Positions 1 through 10,300 of a stretch of DNA of 64,000 bases are shown here, in pieces; within the stretch, counting starts at the first letter, position 1; the number at the start of each line of letters is the position of its first letter. The position numbers and the translations under genes are program-made. The stretch spans positions 992,001-1,056,000 of the forward strand of contig OZ037885.1 in assembly GCA_964035575.1 (NCBI GenBank). Reading direction: 5' to 3'. This DNA comes from Rhynchopus sp. YZ270_cl-10 (lineage: Eukaryota; Euglenozoa; Diplonemea; Diplonemida; Diplonemidae). The notes beneath the pieces are model-generated. The model was not told the DNA's origin. It was given only the letters and a program-made list of their open reading frames with translations, and did no database searches.

Positions 1-208
1 AGAATGTGTTGAGGGGGAGTCGCTCATTAAAGAGAGGTGCGGAGTAAATTTTTGGGTATTTTTATTTTTCCTTCTGTGATGGGATGTGGTCACATCATTT
101 TTTTTTTTTTTTTCAAAAAAAATTGCGTGGAGTTCACACGAGAAAAAAGCGAGGTGTCTACACGTCATCAATTTTTCAAAAAAAACAAAATGAATAAAGC
201 CTTTGGCA

Positions 209-349
209 TGGATACTGCCAGATCTGGCCAGATATGGGGGCCAGAAATCCCAGATCTGGCTCGTTTTCCAGATGTTAAATCTGGTTCACAGATCTGGCTC
301 CATCTGGGATGTCAGATCTGGCAGATATGGCCATATCTGGCGGTATCCG
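209..349. repeat. Fold-back repeat with CAGATCTGG words
   Basis: The ends are imperfect inverted repeats: GGATACTGCCAGATCTGGCC on the left, and a right end whose complement begins GGATACCGCCAGATATGG. The interior repeats the palindromic word CCAGATCTGG and relatives such as CCAGATATGG about eight times in both orientations. The whole could fold into a long hairpin. It carries no coding capacity. It shares its design with the fold-backs at 2120, 33918 and 34631 but not their sequence. Confidence 0.7.
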
Positions 350-2119
350 TGTTTTGGGGTGTGTTGTGTGTTCGCAAGAACCCTGTTCTGTCTCTTTTCC
401 TCTAATTGGGGCGTCGCACCTATAGTGCACTAACCTCTTATAATGTCGTCGAACGGTATTCCCCCATGCTCCCCCTTAACCCCGTTTACGGTTCTGTTAT
501 GTATTTTTTTAAAGGCACCTTTTCAAAGGCTTTCCCCCTCCTCACCCATTGCCTCTCTCTCTGCACTTAGCGGGGGAGAGTCGAGGAAGATGAAGAATTA
601 AGAGGGAACAAGAATAAGAAAAAAGTGTGATCACCACAGTAGCTGTCGTTTTTTTAAAACGGAGAAAAAACGAAGAAAAAAGGAACAAAAAGAAGAAAAA
701 AAAATCCCCAGGGAAATAGCGAAAACCCCCAGAAGTGACTGTTGTTTTCCCCCCCTCCTTTCCCTCCTTTCCCTCCTTCCCTCATAACCCACATACCCCC
801 ATCTTCTGAAGACGCTCTTTTTTGAAAAGAAAAGAAAACTTTTTTTTCAATCTTTTTTTCTCCAGTGCACTGCTTTGTCTCAACGAGGTGTTAAGCACTG
901 TCAACTTTCTCTTTCTTCATCCCCTTATTTTTTTTTTTTTTTTTTGTACCAAAGCACCAGGGATTTTTCTAAATGTGGATTGGGATTGGGATTTTGGTAA
1001 AATAAAAAAATTCCCTGAAAAAAATTCCCTGTTTTTCCCTACAGCAATTTCAGGTACATTCTACCCCACACCACCCCCAGAGAGTTTCGCCTGTGGGATG
1101 CGATCGATCAACGCGATCAAATAAAGCGAAAAAAGGGGAACAAAAAAAAAAATAATCCCGGATTTTTGAGAAAAAAATTGGCTCTGCAGGCGGTTGCTGT
1201 AGTTGTGGGTGCGGATGTTCACGTCAGTTGCAGGCAAACGTCCAGCATCAGAGACATTTGAGGTTGTGCACAAGAAGAAGGAGAAGACGTGCCAATCGCA
1301 TTCAATTATGAGGATTGGAAGACGGAGGAGATCTCAAATGTTGCGTACCGTGGCTTCGCCAGGAACCTTTGGGTGCCATGACCGCCGTTTCTTTTATAAA
1401 TGCACCGAGGTTACTGATAAGGCTGACACACTACGGCTTGTGGTTCACCAACCCCACCCGCATTTTGTGCATCAGAGGGAGAAAGCGCGCGCAGCGACCG
1501 CTTTTACGGGGGGGAAAGCTCGGGACCCCAAATCACCCCCGTTTTGGCCAAAAGGGGTGATTGGTGAGAGACTTGTCGACATGTCGGGGGAAAAAAAAAT
1601 TTTCCACAAAAAAGTCAAAAAAAACAGCCCCAAAATTATACCAAAAAAAACAGGGAATTTTTTGGATTGGGATTTCGGAATTTGGCCAAAAAGGGACGGA
1701 TTTAGAGATATCCTTGCAAAGCACCCTTCCACACCCATTTTCACAATAACCCCCCACCCCTTTTCCCCCTCATAAAAACCCATTCAAACCCCCCACCCCT
1801 TTTCAAAAATAAGAGCAAAACGCTAATCCATCTTCCGGGTCCCCCCAGTCTTCAGATAATGCCCAAAAAAAAACATTTTTTTTTTTTTAAACAGAGCGCG
1901 GCTTAAAAGCTGCTTCAGGGCATATGTGAGAGTCTCACTGCGATAGTGCACTGAGAGGGGCGAATGTACGATGAGCGTACTGTCGCGTATGATGTGTGTG
2001 TGTGTGTATTTGATAACTAATCTGGGGTAAATTCTTGCGCAGAATATGGCCCCAATGTGTGTGTGTGTGTTGAATTAAAAAAATGTTGTGTTCTCATGTT
2101 GAAGTTCTCTTGTGTTTAT

Positions 2120-2307
2120 CATACTATGCATACGGGCCGAGTCGTGCAGACTCATCCTGAGTTTTGGCTGAGCCCAGGCTGAGTTATATTTACCGGACTG
2201 AGTCGAGGCTGAGTGAGTCAGTCCAGACTCAGCCTGGGACTCAGTGGAGTATTTATTTATTCGGGAGTATTTTTTCTGCCCGATTTCGGGCCGTATGCAT
2301 ATTATGG
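2120..2307. repeat. Fold-back repeat with CTGAGTC/GACTCAG words
   Basis: The outer arms match in inverted orientation (CATACTATGCATACGG on the left, complement of CCGTATGCATATTATG on the right). The inside is a run of CTGAGTC, GACTCAG and GGCTGAG words in both orientations. No target duplication is obvious at the borders. Confidence 0.65.
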
Positions 2308-2612
2308 TATATGTGTGGGTTTTCTTTTTTCGGGTGGTTTTTTTTTTTTGTCGTTTCGATCTGACAAAAAAAGTGCGATGGAAAAAAAAAGTGACCGCCT
2401 TTTATCGTTCTTGAAAAAAAGTAGGAGAGCAACCTATGATGTACACTGTAACAAGAGGTCTTTATAATGCAAGCCAAAATTTAGCCTTTTTTTTTTTTTT
2501 TTGGCGCGCTACACATTGTTGCCGAGTATTCAAATCCCTCTACCCTCCCCCTTCTCCCCCTCCCTCTTCCCTCTTCCCCTCTTTACTAACCGAAGAATAC
2601 ACAAAACACAAA

Positions 2613-3273
2613 ATGGCAAAATCGAGGAAAGGGTTTGCACAGGCGAACGGGCGGAAGAAGGCGCGTCTAGCGCGCGCAGACACTAAGAGGAAGAAGATTG
2701 CGATAAAGAAGTCTGAGCGCATCTCTGTGGTAAAGGTAGCCGCAGATGAGGAGGCGCGCGAGCGCGAGGAGCAGAAGGCCGAGGGCACACGGGAGGGCGA
2801 CGACGCCGACTGGACAGACATCGGCTCCGTGACGACAGGAGGTGGTCTGCGGATGACACCTGTGCAGAGAGAAAAGGCACGTCTCCTCACCAGAAAGCAG
2901 GCAGCACGGAAGGTATGCTACATCCTTTGACCAGCACCGATAGGCTTGTATTCATCTTAATTGCTTCGTCGTCTTACAGTAGGACAATAAACTTAGCGAC
3001 CAAAAAATATTGGCGGATTTTGGGGTTTTTTCTGTAATTGGCGACTTTTTTTGGTCGCCAATATCACTTGTCCAACTGTAAAGATGCTTAGCATGTTCAC
3101 TCCTAACTTACCCCCACACACAGACTAAGCTGAAGGACAAGGGAACTGCCTACAAACAACGCCTCTTGCGTGATGCGAAGGTGTCTATGGCACGTAAAAT
3201 CCACAAGAAGATGGAGGGCAAGGAGTACAGAAAGGAGCTCGACGCACAAAAGGCGACAAGAGAGGAGTACTAG
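2613..3273 (+). CDS. Small basic protein, two exons, unrecognised
   Basis: Exon 1 is 2613-2912 (100 codons), the intron 2913-3123 (GTATGC to CACACAG), and exon 2 3124-3273 (49 codons and stop). The join is in phase 0. The 149-residue product is very rich in Lys and Arg: it starts MAKSRKGFAQANGRKKAR, has an acidic Glu-rich middle (about residues 45-70) and ends in a basic helical stretch with KIHKKMEGKEYRKEL. No signal peptide or membrane segment is seen. The composition fits a nucleolar or ribosome-assembly factor, but I do not recognise the family. The intron holds a small mariner-type element and a degenerate copy of the CTTAGGTTCATCTTA repeat. The gene model is fairly secure because both exons are open and the splice sites are canonical. 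Confidence 0.75.
2977..3078. mobile_element. Mariner-type MITE inside an intron
   Basis: A 102-bp non-coding element has inverted ends CAGTAGGACAA and TTGTCCAACTG and is flanked on each side by TA (2975-2976 and 3079-3080). TA target duplication and a CAGTNGG end are typical of Tc1/mariner/pogo elements. A second inverted pair lies inside (GCGACCAAAAAATATTGGCG against its near complement). It sits wholly inside the intron of the gene at 2613-3273, so it is removed with it. Confidence 0.8.
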
Positions 3274-4053
3274 ATGGGGGGGTTAGTTTCGTGGTGATTT
3301 TTTCCCCTCCCCGTTCGATTGCTCACAACAACCCTTGGTAGGGTGCTTGTCGATTGTCTTTGTAACAAAAAAAATAGTGGAGCACACTCTAGGGTGGCTA
3401 CACTAATACAACCAAGTTTTCAAAAAAAAGAAAATATTCCCCCATCCCCATGTCATCGTTCTGTCAATCAGTTTTTAGGGGGTCAGTGCCTATTTCGGTT
3501 TTTATTTGTCGGGTGTGGGGTTGTTCTAGCCTATTGCGTTGTGGTGAAGATGTCTAAGCATGAGAGGCTTAGGATCATCTTATAAACCTTGTCTTTTTGG
3601 GTACACTGTCACGAGAGTGCTTTGTATTTCAAAAAGTTTTTTTTTTAAATGCTTTCATCCGGATGGCTGGCATCGTACAGTGGGTCAGTCGGAGCCTGCA
3701 TTAACAACTACCATTTTTTTCAATGAAGTGCTCTCTGGGGTTCGATATCCCGCGGAGAACCAATGCCTGCATCCGCCGATGCACACGGTGAGGCGTTTGC
3801 ATTTTCAACTTCTCTATTTTTTTCTTCCTTTTTTATCATACATATGCCCCCTCCTGACTATAGAGTCTACAGTTCTCAATCACACACAGCAAAAAAAAAA
3901 GGTTTGGCCACTTCCATTTTTCTTCTTTTCTTCGATACCCTCTGTCCAGGCCACTAGCTTGACTTTCCCCATTTTTTTTTGCGGTTTTGCGGTTTCAAAA
4001 AACAATTTTTCGCGCGACTTCCTTGTGCTGTCGTTTTACCTCATCTGGTATAA
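3274..4053. other. Intergenic region with dispersed repeats
   Basis: No gene is seen. Recognisable pieces are a copy of TACACTAATACAACCAAGTTTTC near 3396-3424 (also near 51462), a copy of the GAGAGGCTTAGG-TCATCTTA motif at 3562-3585, a GTACACTGTCACGAGAG motif near 3601, and the SINE-like unit at 3665-3810. Confidence 0.5.
3665..3810 (+). mobile_element. tRNA-derived SINE-like repeat, copy 1
   Basis: An A-box-like block (TGGGTCAGTCGG, 3681-3692) is followed about 60 bases later by a near-perfect B box (GGTTCGATATCC, 3739-3750) inside a T-arm-like hairpin. Then comes a conserved tail (CGGTGAGGCGTTTGCA, about 3788-3803). The A/B spacing and the T-arm resemble a tRNA-derived RNA polymerase III promoter. 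It is not an intact tRNA because the acceptor stem is missing. Other copies or fragments lie near 24040, 26435, 40550, 40815, 43082, 49082 and 52616. Confidence 0.6.
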
Positions 4054-4737
4054 TTGAAAGATATATCACAACGAAGCTTACGGCCACACACAACCCTATG
4101 GCATATCACAGCAGCAACAACCTGCAGTAACTCTTCGGAGAAGTTGCGGGGAAGTGTAGTTGGACGACCCCGCCAAGAAAGTGCAGAGGGTATCGTCAAA
4201 CAAGGCTTCTGTCTTGAGCCTGTCGACGGCGCCGTGAATGCTGTCCTTCCGCTTGCAGGCTTGTATTACGTATGTGACGAGCCTCACCAGAGCCTATCTT
4301 CTCGCTCCACCTTCACTGCCTCTTCAATGCAACACCTGCTACTCACCGCCTTCTGGCAGCGTAAGTTCCCTTCGGACTTTTCACACTGTCCAGTTCTACT
4401 CGTGTCTCTTTTTCGAGGCATGCTCGGATGCCTTGTGGCTGAGCCGCCCTCACGTCATTTCCCACTCGAACTGTGTCACGAAGATCTTCTTTATCGACTG
4501 TCGACCGTCCAGGTCTGCGCAACAGCAGGCATCGCAAACCGTCCTCCGTCGCCTGCATCCACTTGTTGTTTTTCAATTTGCAGGACAGCTGCGGGATATG
4601 ATCGTGTTGCCCGCAGCAGCAGATGGCATTACCCGCAGCTCCAACGCCGTGGGAAACTGCAGAGGGCTTCCCGCTTGCGGGTCTCTTCTGTGAGGCTCTG
4701 TCGCTCTCCAAAGATTTCCCCCTCTCCCGAGAAGTGA
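4054..4737 (+). other. Possible coding remnant, unresolved
   Basis: This stretch is less AT-rich than its surroundings, and two overlapping plus-strand frames (4054-4737 and 4238-4693) stay open, as do minus-strand frames. In the second frame the phrase KIFFIDCRPS recalls a rhodanese-like loop, but the rest does not follow any family I know. There is no clear start context, no splice sites that improve it and no repeat elsewhere in the window. It may be a decayed gene or simply GC-richer spacer. Confidence 0.2.
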
Positions 4738-4947
4738 CAGTTCGAAGTTAAGGCTCGGGAAGAAAAAGAAGGGGCAAAAATGAGCAGATAAAGTTGTATC
4801 TGGCAGAACGTGCAACAAAAGTGTTAGCTGAACAGGGGAACAGGCAGTTGTCGTTGTTCAGTGCTCTCTCAAAGTGATCCTCGCCCACTCCACAGATTGC
4901 CACAGATTTATTATATTCACACACACAAGCCACACCCTCCCCACACA

Positions 4948-6490
4948 ATGGAAGTGCACACAACCTTTCTGGGTATCAGCAAGAGTGTTGTTGTGGATGA
5001 GGAGAGGACGGTGGCGGATTTGCTGACGTGTATCGCGCTTGCGTACAACGTGAAGGAAAGCTGCCTTGCGATGAGCATGTCAGGGGCACGTCTCTCTGTC
5101 ACTGACGCATGTGGTGCAGACATTGCCCTCAGCAACACAGCACTGTACGACGGTGCTGCTGTCACTGCACAACCCACCATGACGCCTGCACAGACCGCAC
5201 GGCACCTTCTGCTGCAACAGGGCGTACCTCCCGCAGAGTACGACACCGCACTTCTCTCTGCGTGCAGGGAAGGCGACCACGACATGGTCACACTTCTCCT
5301 TGAGACCGACCGCATCACCGGCACGCTCTACGATGAAGCCTTCAAGGCAACAGCACAGGCCGGACAGATCTGTTGCACTGAGGCGCTCAGGGACGTGCCG
5401 AAACACATTCGTCTCCCCGATGGGGTATTGTCGGCAGAGACACTCAACGACGCGATATGTGCGGCGGCACAACAAGCATGCAGGATGGTTGAAGCGAATG
5501 GCGTTGTACGTATCTGTCGAGGAGATGGTGTGTCCGAGGAGGCTGCCGTTGGTGGCGGCAGTGGAAGTGGAAGGCAATGAGGAGGTGATTGAGTTTTTGC
5601 TTGGGCTGGGTGCACGGCCGGGGCAGTGCGAGGTGTGGGGTGATACAGAGTCTGCCTTGCATGCGGCAGTGGATGCGGCGTACATCCGCAGGTTTGCTCA
5701 GTGTGACAACATCAGCATGACAGATCTCAGTAATGACCGCACCCCACTGCACAATGTGCGTACCCTAGCGAAGCTCCGTGCCTTTAAGTGCTTCCACGAC
5801 GCAGCCTTCAAGCGTGACTGCAGCCCCTCAACATTCAGCAAATCCAGCTGTCACCAAAGCTGGTGCAGCATCCTCAACATTCAATCCCGAATCCGATGGG
5901 AAATAGATGAGTTTGACACCCCCTTTTTTTCTCCGCTCGTTATTAATATCAGTGCACATGGGGAGGTCGCGTGCCTGCGTGCAGTGCTTGCCTGGACAAG
6001 ATGCACAGCGCCGCGCACAGAGAACTATTGGAACGAGTTGAGGAGAGAAGCATTGAGGGTTGCAGGGCGCAGGCAGTGGGACCGTTTTGTGTTGCTCAGT
6101 GCGATGGGTGGTGCGGATGTGTGTGCAGTGAACAGGTGGGGCGTGTCGTCTGCGTCTCTCGCAGCACGGACGCAGGGTGGGAGAAACGCGCTTGCCAAGC
6201 TTGGTGTTGTCGCCAAGCCGAACAAACGCCGTCCTGGGTGGAGACTCCACATCGATCATTTCTGGCACAGCGAGGCCAGGGAGATGCCAAATTACTGCTT
6301 CGTGCGTGCCCGTCCTGCTCCCTTTCAGTTCGACCCTGTGGATGAGGAAGGAGAGCACCCAAGAAGGCAGTGCAGGTCTAAGTGCAGGCGCAGTGCCTCG
6401 AAGCAAGCGGCATTGCGTCTGCAGCACCAGAGACGGCTTGCAGGGAAGGTCCGCAGCAAGCAGCGAAGGGAGAGGCCCGTCAGGGTCTGA
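4948..6490 (+). pseudogene. Ubiquitin-like/ankyrin family gene, copy 1, frameshifted
   Basis: This is the first of three copies (others at 15217 and 17782), over 90 percent identical by eye. The start MEVHTTFLG has the same leader (CCACACAATGG) as the other copies. Residues 1-75 look like a ubiquitin-type beta-grasp fold, then ankyrin-like helices follow (for example DTALLSACREGDHDMVTLLLE). Near 5469 the run GCGGCACAACAAG lacks two bases present in copies 2 and 3 (GCGGCACACAACAAG), so the frame shifts and would stop early; beyond it the old frame stays open to 6490. This single lesion suggests recent inactivation, a sequencing error or a rescued isoform. The part near residues 310-330 differs from the other copies, as described under findings. 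Confidence 0.75.
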
Positions 6491-7356
6491 AGCGAGGGTG
6501 AGAGCTGAGAGGTGGGTTTTTATTCCACAGCACAGAGAGGCTTGGGTTCATCTTACCAAACCCAATGCCCGCAGCACACAAACGTTGTTCTTTGTTCTTG
6601 CACGAAGCAACCCTTCCCTTCCGTTACCCTCCCTTCTCCTCCCTCCCCTAAGTGTGCACAACCGCCCCTGCAACGACACGCTACGTTGCAGTTGCTGCAC
6701 TCTTCTATCCATTGGGCTACACCCACACCCCTCCCCACCCCTTCGCCCCCGTTGCAATATCCTGCAGAAACGGCCACCGTCCCACGAGGCGGCAGGTCTG
6801 TCTTATTGCCAAAGGTTACTTTCGTTTGTGAAACACTCACAGACGTTCACCGGGATGTTTTTCTTATTTTTTTGTTAACACGCAGTATCATTGGAAACTG
6901 AACAAAGTTAAAACCAACGATAGATCTGTCTTCACACTTTCTTTTGATTCCTCCCCCTCACCCATTATAACGTGCGACCCTCAGGCAAACAGCCTACATA
7001 ACGGACAATGTGAGACATCTCTCCTGCTTCAAGACTGAACACACAGAATAGAAGTACCAAATTCCAATACGTCTAACCTGCTGTACTGATGGCCCCCCCT
7101 TTCTTAACCAACCCCCTCACTCCCTACCCACCCAAACCTTACACCACAACCTAGTTACCACCCATGACTAGTGATATGACAACTAAAAAATGACAAGACC
7201 CCCTTTTTTTATCATTTTTTTACTCCCCTTACCACCCCCGCACAAAACCCAACCAGCTAAACATTAGCACACCTTCACCTTCACCTTTTCGACCCCTTAT
7301 TGTTCTCTGTAACCCAACCCTTCACACTTCACGTCTCTGCAGAGACATAACTCACG
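6491..7356. other. Shared 3' flank and spacer before the ABC gene
   Basis: The first 450 bases are nearly identical to the 3' flanks of copies 2 and 3 (from 16777 and 19333), so the duplicated unit includes the 3' untranslated region. Landmarks are a GAGAGGCTTGGGTTCATCTTA motif at 6535-6555, CT-rich tracts, and GGAAACTGAACAAAGTTAAA near 6895. Beyond 6950 the sequence is unique and CT-rich up to the ABC start. One arm of the element at 44893 lies at 7139-7193. Confidence 0.6.
7139..7193. mobile_element. Single arm of the 44.9-kb inverted-repeat MITE
   Basis: ACACCACAACCTAGTTACCA, then CCATGACTAGTGATATGACA and TAAAAAATGACAAG, nearly repeats the left arm of the element at 44893-45103. The complementary right arm is absent, so this is a solo or truncated copy. 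Confidence 0.6.
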
Positions 7357-10300
7357 ATGGAAGGACCGCAGCTTGATCTGCAAGGGTACGACGTGGACAA
7401 CAAACAGAGCTTGCATTTCTACCTGGCCCTGGAGAAGACACTCCGGCTGAAGTCCAGGTCCCTTCGGGTGTGTCTCTGTGAGATGCTTCTTCCGCCTTTC
7501 ATGGTTCTGGCGATGATCTTCGGATGGCTTGCCACCACAGACAAGCACTACCCTGAGGCAGGGTACACGACAGGGGCGGTGGACTACACCGAGCTGCTTC
7601 GTGACGTAGTGTGCACCGAAGGCTTCACCGCAGAGCAGGATCTGTTCGCACCGTACCTCCGCAGCTGTGGCCCCTCTGAATGTGGCTTCACAATGTGGCC
7701 TACCAACGAAAACCCATCGGGTCCGCAACTCTGCGCGATTTCGGGGAACACAAGGGAGCGACTCAATGAGGCAATGGCAGCCATTCGCGCCTCTGATTCC
7801 CACCCTACTACGATCCCACCTTTGGACACGTTGGTCGCAATGCAGTCTATCGCACAATGGGTTCTGGGCGATCTTGATGGAGGCGGCGGGACCGGCTCCT
7901 GGACCAACCCCCTTCGGATGAACGGAAACCTCGAATTCGTGACCGGAAGTGGCACCTCATGCGACGAAGCGAAGGCGGTCATCGCACACATGCAGAACGC
8001 CTCAAAGCTCTTCCCCAGCATCTTCCAGGCAACCCTCGAGGCGCGCAACAACCCTTCCTGCCCTGAGGTGTGGTCCTCCGAAGACGATGCTGTCACCTAC
8101 GCCAAAGGGGACGCAAGCGAATTCACCTTGGGTCTCGTTGTGTTGGATGAAATCAACTTTGATGCAAACCAATTTGCCTACACACTGCGTCTCAACCACT
8201 CCGGAACCCCTGCGACCTCTGTGGAGACCACCGCAGAGCTTGACCAAGGGCTTGGCGACCATCCTTCTAAGAGGTACATCACGTCGGGGTTTTCTACGTT
8301 GCAGAACCTCTTGAGTGGGTACTTCGTGGATGGGTCTGCGTCAGTCTGGGAGGACGTCGTGACCTTCCCCATGCCGACAGAGGAGTACACGAACTATGAA
8401 TTCCTGCGAAGCGCTGGGGGTCTGTTGGTGCTTGCGATTGCGCTTGCCTTCTTGTACCCCATATCTGTCATGACCGGTACAGTCGTCGAGGAGAAGGAGA
8501 ACCGTGTGCGCGAAGGCATGCTCATCATGGGTCTCTCGAAGACGGCCTTCTTCCTGTCGTGGTATGTGAGCTACCTCATGATTTTGGGGGTCGCAGGGAC
8601 GTTGTTGACGCTGTTTGCCTGTGTGTCGTTCTTCAGTCACACCTCGTTTCTGTTGTTGCTGCTGATGACGCTGCTCTTCGTGATGAGCCTGGTGGCGCAG
8701 GGACTGCTGTTCTCGGTGTTCTTCTCGAAGGCAAGAATTGCGTCGATTGCAGCACCACTTCTTGGCTTCATGATGATCCTGCCGCGCTTCTGGCTGGACG
8801 ACAACTCTTCCAGCGGTACAAAGGGAATGGCCTCGCTCTCCTCCACTGTCGCATACGGCTTCGGCATCGACCGTGTCATTGAATACGAAACCATCGGAAC
8901 TGGCGGAACCTTTGCAGAACTTGGGGAAGGAAGCTTCTCCTTCTTGGCAGTCATCTTGCTGCTCATGCTCGACGTCGTGCTCTATCTGTTTCTGTTCTGG
9001 TACTTCGACAACGTTCTCCCTTCGCAGTACGGTGTCAAACGCAGCCCCTTCTTCCTCTTCTTCCCAAGCTACTGGGGGTGCACCAAACACACGGCAGAGC
9101 AGAAGGACCTGGACGCTGTGAGCCCGCCAAGAATGCTGCCACACTGTGTTGACACCGAGATCGACGAGACAACACGCGCAGCGATGCAGCCAAGGGAGCG
9201 TGTACGCATTATGGGACTGCGTCTCGACTTTCCGTCTCCAGATGGGCACGGTGAACGCATCGTTGCAGTGGACAACCTGGGTAAGGGGGTCAGCTCCGAG
9301 GCCATCGGGGGAGGCGACGCAGTTACATTCTACGAAGGCCAGGTGCAGTGCGTGCTCGGACACAACGGCGCAGGCAAGACCACCCTCATCAACATGCTCA
9401 CCGGGATGTACACCCCCACCGACGGCGACTGCCACATCTGGGGCAAATCCATTATCACCGACATGGACGAAATCCGGAACAACATCGGCGTCTGCCCGCA
9501 ACACAACATCCTTTGGGCGAAGATGTCCTGCGTTGAGCACCTCACCTTCTACGGCAGGCTCAAGGGTGTGCCCTCCGATGTCCTCAAGTCTAGGGTCGAG
9601 CAGATGCTCAAGATGGTCAACCTCTACGAGAAGCAGCACGCCTGGAGCGAGACGCTCTCCGGAGGGCAGAAGAGAAAGCTGTCTGTCGGCTGTGCGCTGA
9701 TTGGCGGCTCGAAGCTGATCTTCCTTGACGAGCCCACCGCAGGAATGGACGTTGAATCGCGCAGGTCGATGTGGCGTCTCCTGCGCGACCCTGAGGTCCT
9801 CAAGGGCCGTGTCATTGTGCTCACGACTCACTACATGGAAGAGGCTGATGTGCTCGGGGACAGCGTCGCCATCATGCACAAAGGATGTCTCCACTCCTGG
9901 GGCTCGCCGTTCTTCTTGAAGAGCAAGCTTGGAGTTGGCTACAACATGACTGTCGCGATGAAGGCTGGCAGCGACCCGGACGCAGTCGAGGCATTTGTCA
10001 AATCCGAGCTGCCACGTGCAGAGGTGGCCCGCATTTCGTGCTCCGGAACCGAGCTGCGTCTTCGCGTACCTACCGAGTCTCTCCCTGACGACGAGGGGAT
10101 GGACACCGCTGTGGCGCACCTCAACATTGCACGGAACAGCACTGCCTCGCAGATACGCACCTCAGTGGACCGTCTCATCGAAGCACACGGACAACTCGGC
10201 GGCACTCTGCTGCAGTACTGCCACGACGTGCTCTCCTCCATGCGCACCGTGGCTTCGTTCCCTACGCTCTTCAGCAGGATGGACGCTAAGAAGGACCTCC

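Larger units (their letters stand above)
1..2612. other. Gene-poor leading region
   Basis: No convincing gene is seen in these 2.6 kb. The DNA is dominated by A and T runs and CT-rich tracts, and the open frames are short, without recognisable motifs and full of homopolymer runs. Two fold-back repeats (209-349 and 2120-2307) are listed separately. A short TG microsatellite lies near 1998-2070. At 2441-2480 there is a degenerate copy of a motif also seen near 3601, 23264 and 30690 (GTACACTGTCACGAGAGG-like, then CTTTGTATTTCAA). Confidence 0.6.

Noticed and set aside
1203-1775. 190-codon open frame near the window start
   Set aside because: It is composed of A-run lysines and repeat-derived words, with no domain and no start context; both strands are equally open.
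3739-3750. tRNA gene
   Set aside because: The B box and T-arm are good, but no acceptor stem or anticodon arm can be drawn at the right spacing, and the unit is repeated in degenerate form. It fits a SINE better.
8341-10119. Minus-strand open frame of 592 codons
   Set aside because: It lies antisense to the ABC transporter, where the sense frame has all the ATPase motifs. GC-rich coding DNA leaves the mirror frame open by chance.
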